A stretch of DNA of 64,000 nt from Clostridiales bacterium (GTDB lineage Bacteria > Bacillota > Clostridia > Saccharofermentanales > Saccharofermentanaceae), in NCBI GenBank assembly GCA_017961235.1, contig JAGCXQ010000005.1, positions 62,001 through 126,000 of the forward strand, written 5' to 3'. Position 1 is the stretch's first letter. Each line of letters begins with the position of its first letter. Below the pieces are notes generated by a model. It had not been told where the DNA came from. It did not search any database and saw only the letters and a list, made by a program, of their open reading frames with translations. Below, piece after piece: positions 50,044-58,394 of the stretch. Both the position numbers and the translations under genes were made by a program.

Positions 50044-51048
50044 ATGGAAAACAAAATCGTACTTTCAGGAACACGTCCTACAGGAAATATCCACCTGGGC
50101 AACTATTTCGGCGCGATCGAGAACTGGGTCCGCCTTCAGGATCAGTATGAGTGCTATTTCTTTATCGCAGACTGGCACGCGCTGACTACAGGTTATGCCG
50201 ATACGGATGTTCTTCGTAAGAATACACTGGGTCTTCTTGCGGATATTCTCGCAAGCGGTGTGGATCCGGAAAAAGCAACGATCTTCCTGCAGTCTGATGT
50301 AAAGCAACACGCAGAGCTTTACCTGCTTCTCGGTATGAATACTCCGCTTTCCTGGCTGGAAAGATGCCCGACATACAAGGACATGATCGCGAACATGTCT
50401 TCCGAAAAAGATATCATGACATACGGTTTCTTAGGTTATCCGGTCCTTATGGCAGCAGATATCCTGATGTATCGTGCCAACTACGTACCGGTCGGTGAAG
50501 ACCAGCAGGCACATCTGGAGATCACACGTGAACTGGCACGCCGCTTTAATTATCTTTATAAGTCTGAAGTTCTTCCGGAGCCGCAGCCACTTTTCACAAA
50601 GGCGAAGGTCCTTCCGGGAACTGATGGAAGAAAGATGAGTAAGAGCTACGGAAATACGATCGCTCTCGCGGATACACCGGAAGACGTAAAGAAAAAGGTC
50701 ATGAGCATGATCACAGATCCGGCCCGTATCAGAAAAGATGACCCGGGTCATCCGGATGTCTGCACCGTCTATGCTTTTCATAAGGTATTCAATGAGGATA
50801 AGGTCCCGGAGATCACCGAACAGTGCAAGGGCGGTTGCATCGGATGCGTTGCCTGCAAGAAGATGCTTCAGGAGAAGATCGCCGAGTTCCATACTCCGAT
50901 CTACGAGAAGAGAACTGCACTCCTTCAGGACGAGCCGAAGCTTCTTGAGATCCTGCAAAAGGGTAGAGAAAAGGCAAGCAAGAAGGCCGAAGAAACGATC
51001 CGTGAAGTAAGAAAAGCCGTCATGATCGGCTTTGATCCGGAAAAATGA
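50044..51048 (+). CDS. trpS: Tryptophanyl-tRNA synthetase
   Basis: Class I synthetase of 334 residues. GTRPTGNIHLGNYFGAI (the HLGN form of HIGH) opens the protein, PVGEDQQAHLE and the KMSKSYGN loop (about 197-204) follow. A CKGGCIGCVACK cluster (about 260-271) holds four cysteines in a Cx3Cx2Cx2C pattern; a similar cluster in some TrpRS binds an Fe-S centre (as in Thermotoga). The start follows AAGAGGTAAAC. Its place between an S2P gene and scpA suggests one long operon. Confidence 0.96.
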   Translation: MENKIVLSGTRPTGNIHLGNYFGAIENWVRLQDQYECYFFIADWHALTTGYADTDVLRKNTLGLLADILASGVDPEKATIFLQSDVKQHAELYLLLGMNTPLSWLERCPTYKDMIANMSSEKDIMTYGFLGYPVLMAADILMYRANYVPVGEDQQAHLEITRELARRFNYLYKSEVLPEPQPLFTKAKVLPGTDGRKMSKSYGNTIALADTPEDVKKKVMSMITDPARIRKDDPGHPDVCTVYAFHKVFNEDKVPEITEQCKGGCIGCVACKKMLQEKIAEFHTPIYEKRTALLQDEPKLLEILQKGREKASKKAEETIREVRKAVMIGFDPEK

Positions 51049-51073
51049 TTGAAACAGCTTGAGGTAGGAAACA

Positions 51074-51892
51074 GTGGCAGCATTGGAGAATCCACAAGTC
51101 AGACTTCGTAAGTTTGAAGGTCCGCTGGACCTTCTGTTTCATTTGATCGAAAAAAACGATATCGATATTTACGATATCCCGATCGCGGAAGTGACCGACC
51201 AGTATATGGAATACCTCGATAAGATGAATTCCCTGGATATGGAAGTAGCTTCGGAATTTCTTCTGATGGCGGCGACACTTGTGCATATCAAGTCCAGGAT
51301 GCTTCTTCCGGATAGAAATATCAGTGATGGTACTTCTGAACCGGATCCGAGAGAAGAACTGGTGGTCAAGCTTCTCGAATACCGCCGCTGTAAGATGCTT
51401 GCATCAGATCTTAAGGACCGGTATCGTGATTATTCCAACTGTATGTATCGTGTTCCGCAGACACCGGCCTCCCTGGGAATTGAGGTCAAGAGTGCACCTG
51501 CTCCGGTCGATGAAGAAGAATTAAAAAAGGGAATCGAAGATGTCTGCAAGCGTAATAAGATCCGTTTTGCAGATATTGCTTCCCGAATTACGCATATCTT
51601 GAAGAGAGATAAATTTTCCATTCGTGATAAAATAAGATTTGTGTGGGATAACATCAAAGGGAAGGGAAAAGTGTTTTTTCATGAACTGTTTCCTGCGCAT
51701 AAAGTCGAGAAAATGGACCGGATCGTCGGTTTTCTGGCTGTTCTTGAGCTCCTTCGCGGTGATCAGATCGTTGCCGAGCAGGAGAAGCCTTTCGATGTAA
51801 TACAGATCGAGACCAAGAAGAACGAGCTGGACGAAGAGAGATTCGGACTGGATAGAAGCCAGGAGTCAAAGGAGCTTGCCGCGTATGACTGA
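51074..51892 (+). CDS. scpA: Segregation and condensation protein A
   Basis: ScpA, the kleisin of the SMC-ScpAB condensin. The N-terminal SMC-binding part reads FEGPLDLLFHLIEKNDIDIYDIPI (shortened here), followed by YLDKMNSLDMEVASEFLLMAATL, and the C-terminal winged helix has GFLAVLELLRGDQIVAEQ. Length is 272, normal. The start is GTG 51074 with GAGGTAGGAA in front. It overlaps scpB by 8 bp, so the two subunits are coupled. Confidence 0.95.
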   Translation: MAALENPQVRLRKFEGPLDLLFHLIEKNDIDIYDIPIAEVTDQYMEYLDKMNSLDMEVASEFLLMAATLVHIKSRMLLPDRNISDGTSEPDPREELVVKLLEYRRCKMLASDLKDRYRDYSNCMYRVPQTPASLGIEVKSAPAPVDEEELKKGIEDVCKRNKIRFADIASRITHILKRDKFSIRDKIRFVWDNIKGKGKVFFHELFPAHKVEKMDRIVGFLAVLELLRGDQIVAEQEKPFDVIQIETKKNELDEERFGLDRSQESKELAAYD

Positions 51893-52541
51893 ATCGTACG
51901 AGCATGAAAACAAGATCACCGTACAGGAACTGCCTGCCGCGCTGGAGGCAGTGCTTTTTGCGCATGGTGATCCAATCTCCGTTGACCGGCTCTGCGAGAT
52001 CACCCAGATGCCGAAAGAAGCGGTCGAAGAGACACTCGAGCGTATGATAAAGGATTATGAGACCAACCCGTGGGGCGGACTTCTGATCCGTAAAGCGGAT
52101 GATGCCTATGTGATGTGCACCAAGCCGTCGATGAAACCGGTCCTGGAGCGCCTGTATGCACCGAGGACCCGTCCTCCGATGTCGCAGGCGACCTATGAGA
52201 CTTTAGCCGTTATCGCGTATAATCAGCCGGTCACCAGAGCGCAGATCGAAGCGGTAAGAGGAGTCAGTTCCGACTCCATCGTCAGCCGTCTGATCGAGCG
52301 TGGTCTTGTGGAAGAATGCGGAACTCTCGAGGCACCGGGGCGCCCGGCGCTTTTTCGGACGACACAGCAGTTCCTGCTTGAGTTTGGTATCTCGTCTGTA
52401 TCTGAAATGCCGGCGATGGAACTTATGATGTATAAGACGATCCGCGATCTTCAGGATTCCCTGGAAGAAGCGGCAGGAAATAAAGATGACCGACAGATCT
52501 CCATTGAGAACTGGATGGACGGTCAAAAAGGGGAGGAATGA
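51885..52541 (+). CDS. scpB: Segregation and condensation protein B
   Basis: ScpB, the kite-type partner of ScpA, 218 residues. Two winged-helix domains are visible: AALEAVLFAHGDPISVDRLC (first) and TYETLAVIAYNQPVTRAQIEAVRGVSSDSIV (second, shown shortened in its motif). The family's GRPALFRTT stretch follows. The start is placed at ATG 51885, where AAGGAG lies 10 nt upstream inside scpA. An upstream in-frame TTG at 51876 has no SD. Confidence 0.94.
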   Translation: MTESYEHENKITVQELPAALEAVLFAHGDPISVDRLCEITQMPKEAVEETLERMIKDYETNPWGGLLIRKADDAYVMCTKPSMKPVLERLYAPRTRPPMSQATYETLAVIAYNQPVTRAQIEAVRGVSSDSIVSRLIERGLVEECGTLEAPGRPALFRTTQQFLLEFGISSVSEMPAMELMMYKTIRDLQDSLEEAAGNKDDRQISIENWMDGQKGEE

Positions 52542-52544
52542 TTC

Positions 52545-53474
52545 ATGACGGAGGATAAAAGAAGCGAATCCTTATCTAGTGTTGTCGAGCGGATCACCGA
52601 ATCGATGGACTCGATGAGTAAAGGCCAGAAGGCGATTGCGAAGTATATCCTTGCGAACTATGAAACTGCGGCTTATATGACCGCTGCCAAGCTCGGAGAA
52701 ACCACCGGAGTCAGTGAATCTACTGTCGTACGTTTCTCGATGGAGCTCGGCTATGAAGGATATCCGCATTTTCAAAAAGCACTGCAGGAAGAACTGAAGG
52801 TCAAGCTTACCTCGGTACAGCGCCTCAATGCCGCCAGCCGTTTCTCGGATGATGCATCTATCGTCAAGTCGATCCTTCAGGCGGATATCGACAGCCTGAA
52901 ATATACATATGAGAATATGGATGAAGATGCCTTCAGTAAAGCGGTATCTACGATCCTTGATGCGAAGAAGATCTATATCATGGGACTTCGAAGCTCATCG
53001 CCGCTTTCGTCCTTTATGCATTTTTATATGACCCCGCTCTTTGATGATGTGCGTCATATTCACAGCAATAGCGCAAATGAAGTATTTGAGCAGATCCTTC
53101 CGATCGGCCCGGGAGATGTTATGATCGGCATCAGTTTCCCGAGATACTCCAGCAGAACGATCCAGTCGATGCAGTATGCACGTTCCCGTGGCGCATCCGT
53201 TATCGTTATTACGGATAAGGCGGATACACCGATGACGGAGTATGCGGATGTGGCTCTGTTTGCCCGTTCGGATATGGCATCCTTTGTTGATTCCCTGACG
53301 GCACCGCTTTCCCTGATCAATGCGCTTCTTGTTGCTCTAGGTATGCATAGAAAAGCACACATTGAGGAATCCTTTGAAGCTCTCGAGCGTCTATGGAAAG
53401 AGTATAAGGTCTATGATACGGGAAAAGACAGAAACGAGCCTTCTGTAGATGATAAGGAGGATGAGGAAATATGA
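52545..53474 (+). CDS. RpiR/MurR-family transcriptional regulator
   Basis: A 309-residue regulator with an N-terminal RpiR-type HTH (about 15-85; SKGQKAIAKYI, TGVSESTVVRFSMELGYEGY) and a SIS sugar-phosphate-binding domain (about 120-260; KKIYIMGLRSSSPLSS and GDVMIGISFPRYSSRTIQ). Such regulators sense phosphosugars, often amino-sugar phosphates. The target is unknown; no sugar genes are adjacent. It is linked to scpB by three bases and overlaps hutP by ATGA, so it is expressed with the condensin genes. This position is uncommon for an RpiR protein. Confidence 0.92.
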   Translation: MTEDKRSESLSSVVERITESMDSMSKGQKAIAKYILANYETAAYMTAAKLGETTGVSESTVVRFSMELGYEGYPHFQKALQEELKVKLTSVQRLNAASRFSDDASIVKSILQADIDSLKYTYENMDEDAFSKAVSTILDAKKIYIMGLRSSSPLSSFMHFYMTPLFDDVRHIHSNSANEVFEQILPIGPGDVMIGISFPRYSSRTIQSMQYARSRGASVIVITDKADTPMTEYADVALFARSDMASFVDSLTAPLSLINALLVALGMHRKAHIEESFEALERLWKEYKVYDTGKDRNEPSVDDKEDEEI

Positions 53475-53890
53475 AAGAACTCATTGCCAGCAGTAAACTT
53501 ACAGCTTCCGCTTCGATCCGGATCGCCCTTACGAATTCCAGAGAAGAAGAAGCGGATCTCAAGGAAGCGCTTAAAGCGGAGAAAATAAGTGCGACTGCCG
53601 CGGATTTCGGTGGAGAATTTATCTCTTCTGTAAGTAAGATCATCGAAAGATGTGTTGTTGCCGCTCAGCGTGAAGGAATCATCGGCAACAATCATAATGA
53701 AGAGGGTGCGCTTGCCGGTGCGGCAAGAGAGGCGATCTCTCAGATCACATCCAAGGCAATCGGCCTGAATGTCGGTGGAAAGATCGGTATTGCACGTTAT
53801 AACGACCATATCAGCGTATGTGTATATTTCGGTATCGGACTTTTGCATCTCAATGAGATCGCGATCGGTCTGGGTCACCGTGCCATTTAA
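53471..53890 (+). CDS. hutP: HutP-family protein
   Basis: A 139-residue protein of the HutP family. In Bacillus subtilis HutP is an L-histidine- and Mg2+-dependent RNA-binding antiterminator of the hut operon. Seen motifs are REGIIGNNHNEEGALAGAAREA, NVGGKIGIARYNDHIS and the C-terminal GIGLLHLNEIAIGLGHRAI, which hold the His and metal-site residues. The segments above are given in pieces to keep them short. No hut (histidine utilisation) gene is present in the window, so its RNA target is not the usual one; many Clostridia carry such orphans of unknown function. It lies between the RpiR gene and cmk. Confidence 0.92.
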   Translation: MKELIASSKLTASASIRIALTNSREEEADLKEALKAEKISATAADFGGEFISSVSKIIERCVVAAQREGIIGNNHNEEGALAGAAREAISQITSKAIGLNVGGKIGIARYNDHISVCVYFGIGLLHLNEIAIGLGHRAI

Positions 53891-53910
53891 GTATTTAGGA
53901 GGAAATGAAA

Positions 53911-54579
53911 ATGAGTGAGTATTATCAGATTGCTGTTGACGGCCCTTCCGGCTCCGGAAAATCCACACTGGCTAAAGGTGTTGCGAAGAAGCTCGGGATC
54001 CTTTATCTCGATACCGGTGCTATGTACCGTGCATGCGGTCTTAAGGCATTAAAGAGCGGTATCGGTACGAAGGATAAGGATGCTGTCGAGAAGATGATGC
54101 AGGATATCAGAATCGATATCACTCATGAAGACGGTTCCCAGCATGTATGGCTGGATGGTGAAGATGTTTCATCTGATATCCGTACTCCTGAAGTATCCAT
54201 GGCGGCATCGGATGTTTCTGCGATCCCGTGTGTTCGCGAAGCGATGGTCGATCTTCAGAGAAAGATTTCCGAAGGCAAAAATGTAATTCTTGACGGCCGT
54301 GATATCGGATCCAAGGTTTTCCCGAACGCGAAGTATAAGTTTTTCCTTGTCGCTTCGGCGGAAGAGCGCGCGAGAAGAAGACTTCTTGAACTCCAGGAAA
54401 AAGGAAATACTGAAGTGACATACGAAGAAGTCTTAAGTGACATTGAAAAAAGAGATCTTCAGGACAGTACCCGTGCTGCATCTCCGCTGGTCAAGGTCGA
54501 GGATGCGATCGAGATCGATACTACTAAGATCGATATTGAAGCTACGCAGGATCTTCTTCTTTCATATATTAAAGAATGA
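53911..54579 (+). CDS. cmk: Cytidylate kinase
   Basis: CMP/dCMP kinase, 222 residues. The P-loop GPSGSGKST is at residues 11-19, LYLDTGAMYRACG follows, and the core carries the DGRDIGSKVFPNA stretch and the lid RRLLELQEKG. Two ATG codons compete. The upstream one (53905) is only 2 nt from GGAGG (53898-53902), too close for translation, whereas ATG 53911 has an 8-nt spacing, so the latter is chosen. It precedes the IspH-S1 fusion, as cmk precedes rpsA in many bacteria. Confidence 0.96.
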   Translation: MSEYYQIAVDGPSGSGKSTLAKGVAKKLGILYLDTGAMYRACGLKALKSGIGTKDKDAVEKMMQDIRIDITHEDGSQHVWLDGEDVSSDIRTPEVSMAASDVSAIPCVREAMVDLQRKISEGKNVILDGRDIGSKVFPNAKYKFFLVASAEERARRRLLELQEKGNTEVTYEEVLSDIEKRDLQDSTRAASPLVKVEDAIEIDTTKIDIEATQDLLLSYIKE

Positions 54580-54603
54580 AGGATATACGGAAGGATTGAC
54601 GAA

Positions 54604-56673
54604 TTGAGCAGCTGGACGATCGAACTTGCGAAATCATCAGGATTCTGTTTCGGCGTGGAAAACGCCGTAACGACAGCTTATTCCGTGATCAAAGACTACC
54701 CGGGCAGGAAGATCTACATGCTCGGAGAGATCACGCATAATGAGACGGTCGTGTCTGATCTTCTTTCTTCCGGGATGATTCTCGTTCACGATCCTTCGGA
54801 AGTGGAAGAGGGCAGCGTGGTTCTGATCCGGGCCCACGGCGTTACGCCGCAGGTCATGGAAGACCTGAAAAGCAGAAACTGCGAGATCATCGACTGTACG
54901 TGTCCTTTCGTAAATAAGATCCATAAGATCGTAAATAAGGCAGGACAGGAAGGCCATCCGGTATATATCACCGGTACGAAAGGCCATCCGGAAGTCGTCG
55001 GTATCTGCGGTGAAAGCACGCATCCCGTGACAGTTATATCGTCTTTAGAGGAGTGTAAAGCCCTTCCTGAAATTGAATCTGACTCCGTTTGGGTGTCCCA
55101 AACAACATTTTCCAGTAAAGTTTTCCAAGAAATTTGTGAATTCGTGCAGAAAAAAATTGCAAATGATCAAATTTTTGGTACAATATGTTATACGACTGAA
55201 AATAGGCAGAGAGAATCTGCGGATCTGGCAGGGCTTTCCGATGTTATGATCGTCATAGGATCGAAGACCAGCTCAAATACAAAGAAACTTTATGACATAT
55301 GTTCAGATCGTTGTGCGCTGACTTATCTTGTCGGTGGCGCCGATGAAGTTTTACCCCTGCTTCCTATGTGGAGGGAAAGCAAGGTGAAGCGGATCGGAGT
55401 TACGGCAGGGGCATCAACGCCGGTGAGTATTATCAGGGAGGTTATCCAAACCATGAGTGAAAACGGGGTAAACACGAATCCAGAGTCTAACGACATCAAT
55501 TTTGGCGATTACATTGAAAGCATTCCACAGCTTCGAAAGAACGCTACAGTGAAGGGAGCAATCACGACCTGCGACAGTGATTTCGTATATGTAGATGTCC
55601 ATGATAAGTCGGAAGGCAAGATTCCAAGAAGTGAGTTTGAACCTGATTTTGACTTTGAAGCGGCAGTTGAAGAGCACAGAGAGATTGAAGTGTACGTAAA
55701 GAGCATCCGCAATACTGACATGGGAAAAGAGATCATTCTTTCCAAGTCTCATGTGGATTTCAGCAAGAATAAAGCAGAAATCGAAGCGGCTTACGAGAAT
55801 AAGACGCCGGTTACAGTTAAGATCACAAACGTTGTTAAAGATGGTGTTATCGCTAGCTACGGCGGAGTTGACATCTACATTCACAGAACACAGCTTGAGC
55901 TGAATGTTGTAAACGATCTTGAAGCTTACAAGGGTAAGACGATCGAGATCCTTATCACACAGTTCGATCCGGACAAGCGCCGTCTGAGAGTTTCCGGTTC
56001 CAGAAGAACACTTCTCAACAATGAGCGTAAGGCAAAGGCTGAGGAAGTATGGAGCGGAATCGAGAAGGATAAGGAGTACGATGGTGTTGTAAGATCTCTT
56101 ACAGACTTCGGTGCATTCGTTGACATCGGTGGTGTTGATGGTCTCATCCACGTATCCGAGCTGTCCTGGAATCACATCCATCATCCGTCCGAGGTTCTTT
56201 CCGTTGGTGATCAGGTTCATGTATATGTTAAGGATTTTGATCCGGAGAAGAAGAGAATCTCTCTCGGTTATAAGAAGGCTGAGGACGATCCGTTCTATAA
56301 CATCGACGAGCGTATCCCGGTAGGTTCTATCGTTCGCGGTAAGGTCGTTCGTATGTTCCAGTTCGGTGCATTCGTAGAGCTTGAGCCGAATCTCGATGCT
56401 CTGTGCCATGTTTCCCAGATCTCCGATGTACGCCTGAATAAGCCTCAGGATGTTCTGAAGGAAGGTATGGAAGTTGAGGCGAAGGTCCTCGATGTTAATC
56501 CGACAGCACGTCGTATCAGCATCTCCATCAAGGAAGTTGCTCCGATCAATCCGGAACCGAAGGATGAGGAAGAAGCTGCTCCTGTAGAGGAAGTTAAGGA
56601 AGAGGCTCCTGTAGTAGAAGCTCCTGTAGAAGCTGCTCCGGCTGCTGAAGAGGCTGCTCCGGTTGAAGAGTAA
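54604..56673 (+). CDS. ispH: Fused IspH (HMB-PP reductase) and ribosomal protein S1
   Basis: A 689-residue bifunctional protein typical of Clostridia. Residues 1-285 are 4-hydroxy-3-methylbut-2-enyl diphosphate reductase of the MEP isoprenoid pathway, with the three Fe-S cysteines in GFCFGV (Cys15), DCTCPFVN and GTICYTTE. Residues about 300-650 hold four S1 RNA-binding repeats (AFVDIGGVDGLIHVSE and AFVELEPNLDALCHVSQ are the clearest). The tail is Glu/Ala/Pro-rich. The start is TTG 54604, preceded by GGAAGGA; no ATG or GTG is available in frame. Codon use becomes AT-rich around 55050-55200, near the end of the IspH part. Confidence 0.95.
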   Translation: MSSWTIELAKSSGFCFGVENAVTTAYSVIKDYPGRKIYMLGEITHNETVVSDLLSSGMILVHDPSEVEEGSVVLIRAHGVTPQVMEDLKSRNCEIIDCTCPFVNKIHKIVNKAGQEGHPVYITGTKGHPEVVGICGESTHPVTVISSLEECKALPEIESDSVWVSQTTFSSKVFQEICEFVQKKIANDQIFGTICYTTENRQRESADLAGLSDVMIVIGSKTSSNTKKLYDICSDRCALTYLVGGADEVLPLLPMWRESKVKRIGVTAGASTPVSIIREVIQTMSENGVNTNPESNDINFGDYIESIPQLRKNATVKGAITTCDSDFVYVDVHDKSEGKIPRSEFEPDFDFEAAVEEHREIEVYVKSIRNTDMGKEIILSKSHVDFSKNKAEIEAAYENKTPVTVKITNVVKDGVIASYGGVDIYIHRTQLELNVVNDLEAYKGKTIEILITQFDPDKRRLRVSGSRRTLLNNERKAKAEEVWSGIEKDKEYDGVVRSLTDFGAFVDIGGVDGLIHVSELSWNHIHHPSEVLSVGDQVHVYVKDFDPEKKRISLGYKKAEDDPFYNIDERIPVGSIVRGKVVRMFQFGAFVELEPNLDALCHVSQISDVRLNKPQDVLKEGMEVEAKVLDVNPTARRISISIKEVAPINPEPKDEEEAAPVEEVKEEAPVVEAPVEAAPAAEEAAPVEE

Positions 56674-56701
56674 TCTTCAAATCTGATCTTGGATTAAATT
56701 C

Positions 56702-56735
56702 AAAGCCGTTCCGATTTCGGAACGGCTTTTTCTTT
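56702..56735 (+). terminator. Terminator after ispH-rpsA
   Basis: AAAGCCGTTCCG (56702-56713), loop ATTT, CGGAACGGCTTT (56718-56729), T-tract. Perfect stem closing the long ileS-to-rpsA run. Confidence 0.94.
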
Positions 56736-56809
56736 GTCCAAACGAATTGTTTTCTGCAACAGAGAAAAAATATCAATAATTTGACATTGACGCTAATCAA
56801 TAGGAATCA

Positions 56810-56875
56810 TTTGATAATCAAAACTCTTGAAAATGCGACTAAAACGGATTTGATAAAATCATCCGATTTCTGTCG
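56810..56875 (+). promoter_or_regulatory. Two dyads upstream of the NlpC/P60 gene
   Basis: TTTGAT-A-ATCAAA (56810-56822) is a perfect 13-bp palindrome, and CGGAT (56855-56859) / ATCCG (56871-56875) is a second dyad. They lie in the 295-bp AT-rich gap before the cell-wall hydrolase gene, upstream of a TATAAT at 56924-56929. Regulator binding is a guess. Confidence 0.35.
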
Positions 56876-56968
56876 CCATATTACAATTATGTCACATTTG
56901 TTTTCAAGGGGGTGAAGGTACGATATAATTATGATGTAATGATATTGGATATAACCTGGTTGGAGGAC

Positions 56969-58390
56969 ATGTTGAAAAAGAATTCGAAGAAAATCGGACC
57001 AAATGAAGAACTGAGAAGCAGAATGACTCAGCGTCATCTGCATCGCGGACTGAAGATGTCATCGATCATCATGGTGGTATCTATGGTTACTGTGCTTTTT
57101 CCTATAGTTCCGCTCGGACATGCTTCGGATACATATCTTTCCGTTCCATCTGAAGAAACGATGCAGGCTTCTGCCGCCGGTTCGGCGAGAGTAGTTCAAC
57201 TGAAGTATTCACCTGAGTCGGAAATGAAACTGACCTCTGATCCGCTTGTACATGATACATATATTATTTCCGAGCACAGTAACCGCGATGGTGTTGCTGT
57301 TGAAATGCTCGATGTGGCTGCCTTTGCTCCTAAGGATGAAGTGGTGTATGCGCTGAGAGCGATGACCGTTCATTCTTCTCCTGCTTCGGATGCGGAAGTC
57401 ATTGATACTCTTCAGTATGCAGATATGGTGAAGCGTATCGGTATGGGATCTGCCTGGTCGTATATCGCTTTTGAGACCGAGGAAGGTCAGGTTACCGGAT
57501 ATGTTCTTTCTGATAATTTGACTTTGGAAGCGGTAGCCACGCCTACACCGACTCCGGAGCCTACTCCCTCTCCATCACCGGAACCGACACCGAAGAAGCA
57601 GAAGACTCCGACTCCTACACCGGAGAAAAAAGAAGAGGTAAAAACTACCCCGAAGCCGAAGGCATCCCCGACGCCGACGCCTGCTCCGAAGTTTACCGAA
57701 AAAGAGATGAGCGGTACATTCTATTCCAATGGTGAAGTGAATGTCAGATCCGGTCCGAGCACAGATGATGCTATTGTCCGTAAACTTGCACGAAATGACA
57801 AAGTGAAAGTTGTCGCCAAGACGAGTAACGGCTGGTATAAGCTTTCCGATGGAGGATATGTAAGATCAGATCTTGTAAGAGCAAATCTCGAAACATCCGA
57901 ACCGAGTCAGAAAGATGAACCGACATCTCCTACGACGACGCGGCCGAATTCAAAAGTGGATGAACCTTCTGAGCCGTCCGCACCGGCAACACCGACCCCG
58001 GCTCCGGCAAAGCGCAATATTCCTGATCCGAGTTCCTGTGATCTTCTCACGTATGCCAGAGCATTTATCGGAATTCCGTATGTATATACGGGAGCATCGC
58101 TTCAGGGTCTGGACTGTTCCGGCTTCGTAATGTATGTATATGCCCGGTATTATGGTATTTCACTCCCGCATCAGTCGGCATCTATTGCAACACTGGGTAC
58201 CGATGTAACGAATCAGGAGCTGAAAGCCGGAGATGTTATCTGTCACGACTACGACGGTAATGGAAGAGTCGATCATGTCAGCCTTTATTGTGGCGGTGGA
58301 GTCGTGATCCATGCATCGACCAGCCGCGGCGGTATTGTGGAAGATTATGTTCCGATGTCCTGCGTCGTCAGTGTAAGAAGATTCATCTAA
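56969..58390 (+). CDS. NlpC/P60 cell-wall hydrolase with SH3 domains
   Basis: A secreted, membrane-anchored endopeptidase expected to cut gamma-D-Glu-diaminopimelate bonds. After a basic N-terminus comes a signal-like hydrophobic segment (about 32-55), a first SH3-like domain (about 120-180), a Pro/Thr/Lys-rich linker, a classical SH3_3 domain (about 220-285; EVNVRSGPSTDDAIVRKL), a second Pro-rich linker and the NlpC/P60 domain with catalytic Cys in LDCSGFV, His in DHVSLYCGGG and a third residue His in VIHAS. All are intact. GGAGG (56962-56966) leaves only 2 nt to ATG 56969 and 5 nt to TTG 56972, so the true start may be the TTG. It is convergent with the M20 gene, 4 bp apart. Confidence 0.9.
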   Translation: MLKKNSKKIGPNEELRSRMTQRHLHRGLKMSSIIMVVSMVTVLFPIVPLGHASDTYLSVPSEETMQASAAGSARVVQLKYSPESEMKLTSDPLVHDTYIISEHSNRDGVAVEMLDVAAFAPKDEVVYALRAMTVHSSPASDAEVIDTLQYADMVKRIGMGSAWSYIAFETEEGQVTGYVLSDNLTLEAVATPTPTPEPTPSPSPEPTPKKQKTPTPTPEKKEEVKTTPKPKASPTPTPAPKFTEKEMSGTFYSNGEVNVRSGPSTDDAIVRKLARNDKVKVVAKTSNGWYKLSDGGYVRSDLVRANLETSEPSQKDEPTSPTTTRPNSKVDEPSEPSAPATPTPAPAKRNIPDPSSCDLLTYARAFIGIPYVYTGASLQGLDCSGFVMYVYARYYGISLPHQSASIATLGTDVTNQELKAGDVICHDYDGNGRVDHVSLYCGGGVVIHASTSRGGIVEDYVPMSCVVSVRRFI

Positions 58391-58394
58391 ATCA

